Source of the DNA: Apteryx mantelli
Taxonomy: Eukaryota > Chordata > Aves > Apterygiformes > Apterygidae
Assembly: GCF_036417845.1 (NCBI RefSeq)
Contig: NC_090011.1
Span: 62,001-126,000, forward strand
Length of the DNA: 64,000 nt
Direction: 5' to 3'
The position numbers and the translations under genes are program-made. Numbering within the stretch: position 1 is the first letter of the stretch; each line of letters opens with the position of its first letter. Below, one piece after another: positions 59,001 to 64,000 of the stretch. The notes under the pieces are model-generated. The model saw only the letters and a program-made list of their open reading frames with translations, was not told the DNA's origin and searched no databases.

Positions 59001-62000
59001 CTGTGTGCCCTCGCCGCCTCCTAGAGCGCTGCGTCCTTGGGCGCCTGGCAAAGCGCTGCGTGCCTTCGCCGCCTCGCCGCCTAGCAAGGCGCCCGAGCCC
59101 GTCCACCACGATCAGATCGCTGCGTGCCTTCGCTGCCTCGGTGCTTAGCAAGGCGCCACGTGCCTTCGGCGCCTACAAAAGCGCCGTGTGCCTTCGGCGC
59201 TACTACGGCGTTTGCTAAGCGGCGAGGCGGCGAAGGGACGCAGCGGTGTGTGAGGCGGCGAAGGCAAGCAGCGCTTTGCTGGGCGGCGAGGCGGCGAAGG
59301 GCCGAAGCGATTGGGGAGGCGGTGAAGGGACAGGGCGCTTTGTTGGGCGGCGAGGGCGAAAGGCACGCAGCGCTTTCTTAGGCGGCGAGGCGGCGAAGGC
59401 ACGCGCTGCTCTGCCAGGCGGCGAAGGCACGCAGCGCTTTGCTAGGCGGCGACGGCACGCGGAGCTTTGCTAGGCGGCGAGGGCGAGAAGGCACGCAGCG
59501 CTTTCTCAGGCGGCGAGGCGGCGAAGGCACGCGCTGCTCTGCCAGGCGGCGAAGGCACGCCGCGCTGTGTGAGGCGGCGAAGGCACGCACGGCTTTGCCA
59601 GCCGCCGAAGGCACGCAGCGCTTTGCTAGGCTGCGATGCGGCGAGGCGCCGAACGCAGGCACTTCTTTGCTAGGTGCCCAAGGAACACGGCGCTTTGCTT
59701 GACGGCGACGGCACGCGCAGCTTTGCTAGGCGCCCAAGGCAGACGACGCTTTGCTAGGCAGCGAGGCGGCGAACGCACAAAGCGATTTGCTCGGCGGTCA
59801 TTCGCTGCCTCGCACAAGAGCTAACCACTGGGCATGTTGGCTGTCTCACAAACAAGCAGACTGCTGCGTCTCTGCGCTGCCTCGCCAACTAGCAAAGTGC
59901 TGCCTCGCTTCGCCTCCACGCCAAAAAGCCATCCGCCATGCCACTGCACCACCTGGTGCACAAGCAAGGTGCTGCATCTCTTCGCTGCCTCGCACAATGA
60001 GCAACCACTGTGCATGTTGGCTGTGTCACAAACAAGGAGACTGCTGCGTCTCTGCGCTGCCTCGCCAACTAGCAAAGTGCTGCATCTCTTCGCTGCCTCA
60101 CCAACAAGCAAAGCACTCGATCTGCTCGCCGCCTCGCCAGCATGCAAAGCGCCGCGTCTCTTGGCCGCCTCGCAAACTAAACGCTGCATCTGTTCAGTGC
60201 CTCGCCAAAAAGCAGAGCGCTGCGTGTATTCGCTGAGTGGCAGAAAGCAAAGCACGGCGCCTGTTCGCTGCCTGGCCAACAAGCAAAGCGCTCCATCTCT
60301 TCGCTGCCTCGCAAACGAAGGAAGCGCTGCGTGCCTTCGGCGCCTAGCAAAGCAGCGCGTGCCTTCGCTGCCTCGCCGCCTAAGAAAGCGCTGCGTGCCT
60401 TCTCGCCCTCGCCGCCTAGCAAAGCGCCGTGTGCCTTCGCCGCCTCCCCAATCGCTTCGTGCCTTCGCCGCCTAGCAAAGCGCCTAGCAAAGCGTCCTCA
60501 GCCTTCGCTGCCTAGCAAAGCTCCACGTCCGCTCGCCGCCTAGCAAAGCACTGCGTGCCCTCGCCGCCTCCTAGAGCGCTGCGTCCTTGGGCGCCTGGCA
60601 AAGCACTGCGTGCCCTCGCCGCCTCGCACAGCGCTGCGTCCTTGGGCGCCTGGCAAAGCGCTGCGTGCCTTCGCCGCCTCGCCGCCTAGCAAGGCGCCCG
60701 AGCCCGTCCACCACGATCAGATCGCTGCGTGCCTTCGCTGCCTCGGTGCTTAGCAAGGCGCCACGTGCCTTCGGCGCCTACAAAAGCGCCGTGTGCCTTC
60801 GGCGCTACTACGGCGTTTGCTAAGCGGCGAGGCGGCGAAGGGACGCAGCGGTGTGTGAGGCGGCGAAGGCAAGCAGCGCTTTGCTGGGCGGCGAGGCGGC
60901 GAAGGGCCGAAGCGATTGGGGAGGCGGTGAAGGGACAGGGCGCTTTGTTGGGCGGCGAGGGCGAAAGGCACGCAGCGCTTTCTTAGGCGGCGAGGCGGCG
61001 AAGGCACGCGCTGCTCTGCCAGGCGGCGAAGGCACGCAGCGCTTTGCTAGGCTGCGATGCGGCGAGGCGCCGAACGCAGGCACTTCTTTGCTAGGTGCCC
61101 AAGGAACACGGCGCTTTGCTTGACGGCGGCGGCACGCGCAGCTTTGCTAGGCGCCCAAGGGAGACGACGCTTTGCTAGGCAGCGAGGCGGCGAACGCACA
61201 AAGCGATTTGCTCGGCGGTCATTCGCTGCCTCGCACAAGAGCTAACCACTGTGCATGTTGACTGTGTCACAAACAAGGAGACTGCTGCGTCTCTGCGCTG
61301 CCTCGCCAACTAGCAAAGTGCTGCATCTCTTCGCTGCCTCACCAACAAGCAAAGCACTCGATCTGCTCGCCGCCTCGCCAGCATGCAAAGCGCCGCGTCT
61401 CTTGGCCGCCTCGCAAACTAAACGCTGCATCTGTTCAGTGCCTCGCCAAAAAGCAGAGCGCTGCGTGTATTCGCTGAGTGGCAGAAAGCAAAGCACGGCG
61501 CCTGTTCGCTGCCTGGCCAACAAGCAAAGCGCTCCATCTCTTCGCTGCCTCGCAAACGAAGGAAGCGCTGCGTGCCTTGGGCGCCTAGCAAAGCAGCGCG
61601 TGCCTTCGCTGCCTCGCCGCCTAAGAAAGCGCTGCGTGCCTTCTCGCCCTCGCCGCCTAGCAAAGCGCCGTGTGCCTTCGCCGCCTCCCCAATCGCTTCG
61701 TGCCTTCGCCGCCTAGCAAAGCGCCTAGCAAAGCGTCCTCAGCCTTCGCTGCCTAGCAAAGCTCCACGTCCGCTCGCCGCCTAGCAAAGCACTGTGTGCC
61801 CTCGCCGCCTCCTAGAGCGCTGCGTCCTTGGGCGCCTGGCAAAGCGCTGCGTGCCTTCGCCGCCTCGCCGCCTAGCAAGGCGCCCGAGCCCGTCCACCAC
61901 GATCAGATCGCTGCGTGCCTTCGCTGCCTCGGTGCTTAGCAAGGCGCCACGTGCCTTCGGCGCCTACAAAAGCGCCGTGTGCCTTCGGCGCTACTACGGC

Positions 62001-64000
62001 GTTTGCTAAGCGGCGAGGCGGCGAAGGGACGCAGCGGTGTGTGAGGCGGCGAAGGCAAGCAGCGCTTTGCTGGGCGGCGAGGCGGCGAAGGGCCGAAGCG
62101 ATTGGGGAGGCGGTGAAGGGACAGGGCGCTTTGTTGGGCGGCGAGGGCGAAAGGCACGCAGCGCTTTCTTAGGCGGCGAGGCGGCGAAGGCACGCGCTGC
62201 TTTGCCTGGCGCCGCAGGAACACGGCGCTTTGCTAGGCGGCGACGGCACGCGGAGCTTTGCTAGGCGGCGAGGGCGAGAAGGCACGCAGCGCTTTCTTAG
62301 GCGGCGAGGCGGCGAAGGCACGCGCTGCTTTGCTAGGCGCCGAAGGAACACGGCGCTTTGCTAGGCGGCGACGGCACGCGGAGCTTTGCTAGGCGGCGAG
62401 GCGGTGAAGGGACACGGCGCTTTGCTAGGCGGCGAGGGCGAGAAGGCACGCAGCGCTTTCTCAGGCGGCGAGGCGGCGAAGGCACGCGCTGCTCTGCCAG
62501 GCGGCGAAGGCACGCCGCGGTGTGTGAGGCGGCGAAGGCACGCACGGCTTTGCCAGCCGCCGAAGGCACGCAGCGCTTTGCTAGGCTGCGATGCGGCGAG
62601 GCGCCGAACGCAGGCACTTCTTTGCTAGGCGCCCAAGGAACACGGCGCTTTGCTTGACGGCGACAGCACGCGCAGCTTTGCTAGGCGCCCAAGGCAGACG
62701 ACGCTTTGCTAGGCAGCGAGGCGGCGAACGCACAAAGCGATTTGCTCGGCGGTCATTCGCTGCCTCGCACAAGAGCTAACCACTGGGCATGTTGGCTGTC
62801 TCAGAAACAAGCAGACTGCTGCGTCTCTGCGCTGCCTCGCCAACTAGCAAAGTGCTGCCTCGCTTCGCCTCCACGCCAAAAAGCCATCCGCCATGCCACT
62901 GCACCACCTGGTGCACAAGCAAGGTGCTGCACCTCTTCGCTGCCTCGCACAATGAGCAACCACTGTGCATGTTGGCTGTGTCACAAACAAGGAGACTGCT
63001 GCGTCTCTGCGCTGCCTCGCCAACTAGCAAAGTGCTGCATCTCTTCGCTGCCTCACCAACAAGCAAAGCACTCGATCTGCTCGCCGCCTCGCCAGCATGC
63101 AAAGCGCCGCGTCTCTTGGCCGCCTCGCAAACTAAACGCTGCATCTGTTCAGTGCCTCGCCAAAAAGCAGAGCGCTGCGTGTATTCGCTGAGTGGCAGAA
63201 AGCAAAGCACGGCGCCTGTTCGCTGCCTGGCCAACAAGCAAAGCGCTCCATCTCTTCGCTGCCTCGCAAACGAAGGAAGCGCTGCGTGCCTTCGGCGCCT
63301 AGCAAAGCAGCGCGTGCCTTCGCTGCCTCGCCGCCTAAGAAAGCGCTGCGTGCCTTCTCGCCCTCGCCGCCTAGCAAAGCGCCGTGTGCCTTCGCCGCCT
63401 CCCCAATCGCTTCGTGCCTTCGCCGCCTAGCAAAGCGCCTAGCAAAGCGTCCTCAGCCTTCGCTGCCTAGCAAAGCTCCACGTCCGCTCGCCGCCTAGCA
63501 AAGCACTGCGTGCCCTCGCCGCCTGCTAGAGCGCTGCGTGCCTTCGGCGCCTGGCAAAGCACTGCGTGCCCTCGCCGCCTCGCACAGCGCTGCGTCCTTG
63601 GGCGCCTGGCAAAGCGCTGCGTGCCTTCGCCGCCTCGCCGCCTAGCAAGGCGCCCGAGCCCGTCCACCACGATCAGATCGCTGCGTGCCTTCGCTGCCTC
63701 GGTGCTTAGCAAGGCGCCACGTGCCTTCGGCGCCTACAAAAGCGCCGTGTGCCTTCGGCGCTACTACGGCGTTTGCTAAGCGGCGAGGCGGCGAAGGGAC
63801 GCAGCGGTGTGTGAGGCGGCGAAGGCAAGCAGCGCTTTGCTGGGCGGCGAGGCGGCGAAGGGCCGAAGCGATTGGGGAGGCGGTGAAGGGACAGGGCGCT
63901 TTGTTGGGCGGCGAGGGCGAAAGGCACGCAGCGCTTTCTTAGGCGGCGAGGCGGCGAAGGCACGCGCTGCTCTGCCTGGCGCCGCAGGAACACGGCGCTT
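50099..64000. repeat. Second period of the 16,759-bp duplication, cut by the window end
   Basis: Units start at 50274, 51645, 53387, 54758, 56500, 58054, 59204, 60809, 61995 and 63765. The copy continues to base 64000, which corresponds to 47241. It is not a pure copy: at 54143 and 54151 it differs from its partner (37384, 37392) and matches the following 3,113-bp copy instead. The last 40 bases differ from the partner at two sites (GCTCTGCC versus GCTTTGCC, CACGGCGC versus CACGACGC). No gene is present. Confidence 0.92.
50274..56499. repeat. Two tandem copies of the 3,113-bp higher-order repeat, second occurrence
   Basis: Copies at 50274-53386 and 53387-56499, with the same 1,371 + 1,742 bp make-up as 33515-39740. 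The unit after 56500 continues with 1,554 bp, as after 39741. Shared diagnostic variants (GCCAGGAGCCGCAGG at about 51855 and 54968) show that these derive from the same ancestral deletion unit. Confidence 0.9.

Noticed and set aside
1-64000. rRNA spacer or ribosomal DNA repeats
   Set aside because: No 18S, 5.8S or 28S core sequence is visible and the whole array derives from one short monomer family.
1-64000. CENP-B box or canonical centromeric motif
   Set aside because: I looked for the TTCG....A..CGGG pattern in the monomer consensus; CTTCGCTGCCTAGC and its variants do not satisfy it.
1-64000. Firm assignment to the CNM or PO41 satellite families of galliform birds
   Set aside because: GC-richness and the avian ERV make it plausible, but the monomer lengths here are 28/36/44 bp and I cannot run the needed search. 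It is left as a hypothesis.
33340-64000. Treating the 16,759-bp repeat purely as an assembly error
   Set aside because: The two periods differ at scattered sites, including mosaic blocks and the last 40 bases, which a simple assembly duplication would not produce. Long-read confirmation is still needed.

Overview
The window is almost entirely a GC- and CpG-rich satellite DNA array from what is very probably a bird, interrupted once by a young, internally deleted alpharetrovirus-like endogenous retrovirus (ERV). I find no host protein-coding gene, rRNA, tRNA or CRISPR array. Many long open frames exist on both strands of the satellite. They are composition artefacts of a stop-poor repeat rich in Arg, Ala, Pro and Ser codons, and they are not annotated as genes.

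Host inference. The ERV at 11334-14204 has a tRNA-Trp primer binding site, a 6-bp target duplication, a short LTR whose poly(A)/R segment reads like avian leukosis-type LTRs, and a Gag with an avian-type matrix start and capsid homology region. Alpharetroviruses are essentially restricted to birds, mostly Galliformes. The satellite itself resembles the GC-rich tandem repeats described on galliform microchromosomes and the W chromosome, but I cannot confirm a family name without a search.

Satellite architecture, from small to large. (1) The monomer is a 20-bp frame (GCTTTGCTAG ... GGCACGCAGC) around n copies of an 8-bp block GCGGCGAR, giving 28, 36 or 44 bp for n = 1, 2 or 3. (2) Monomers run head-to-tail in arms, and the arms alternate in orientation: a G-rich plus-strand arm, a diverged AT-richer core where orientation flips, a C-rich reverse arm, then a second flip at a conserved CTACTACGGCG junction. 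This makes inverted-repeat units of about 1.1-1.8 kb. The flip junction occurs 41 times (1921 to 63765). (3) Units group into larger tandem repeats: three copies of 4,593 bp (18118-31877), pairs of 3,113 bp (33515-39740 and 50274-56499), and a 16,759-bp duplication (about 33340-50098, repeated from about 50099 to beyond the window end).

Layout. 1-11327: heterogeneous units with irregular lengths. 11328-14210: ERV on the minus strand with its target duplications. 14211-18117: further irregular units. 18118-31877: 4,593-bp regime. 31878-33514: transition unit with local duplications. 33515-64000: 3,113/16,759-bp regime. Homogeneity rises from left to right, so the left part looks like an older array and the right part like recent amplification.

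The ERV is a composite. Read on its own (minus) strand it holds 5' LTR, primer binding site, a very short leader, a shortened gag with a broken zinc knuckle, no recognisable pol, an env transmembrane tail with a stop codon, a polypurine tract and a fossil partial LTR of a different sequence, then a second env transmembrane tail, the functional polypurine tract and the 3' LTR. Its two LTRs are identical, so this already rearranged element inserted recently and must have used proteins supplied from elsewhere.
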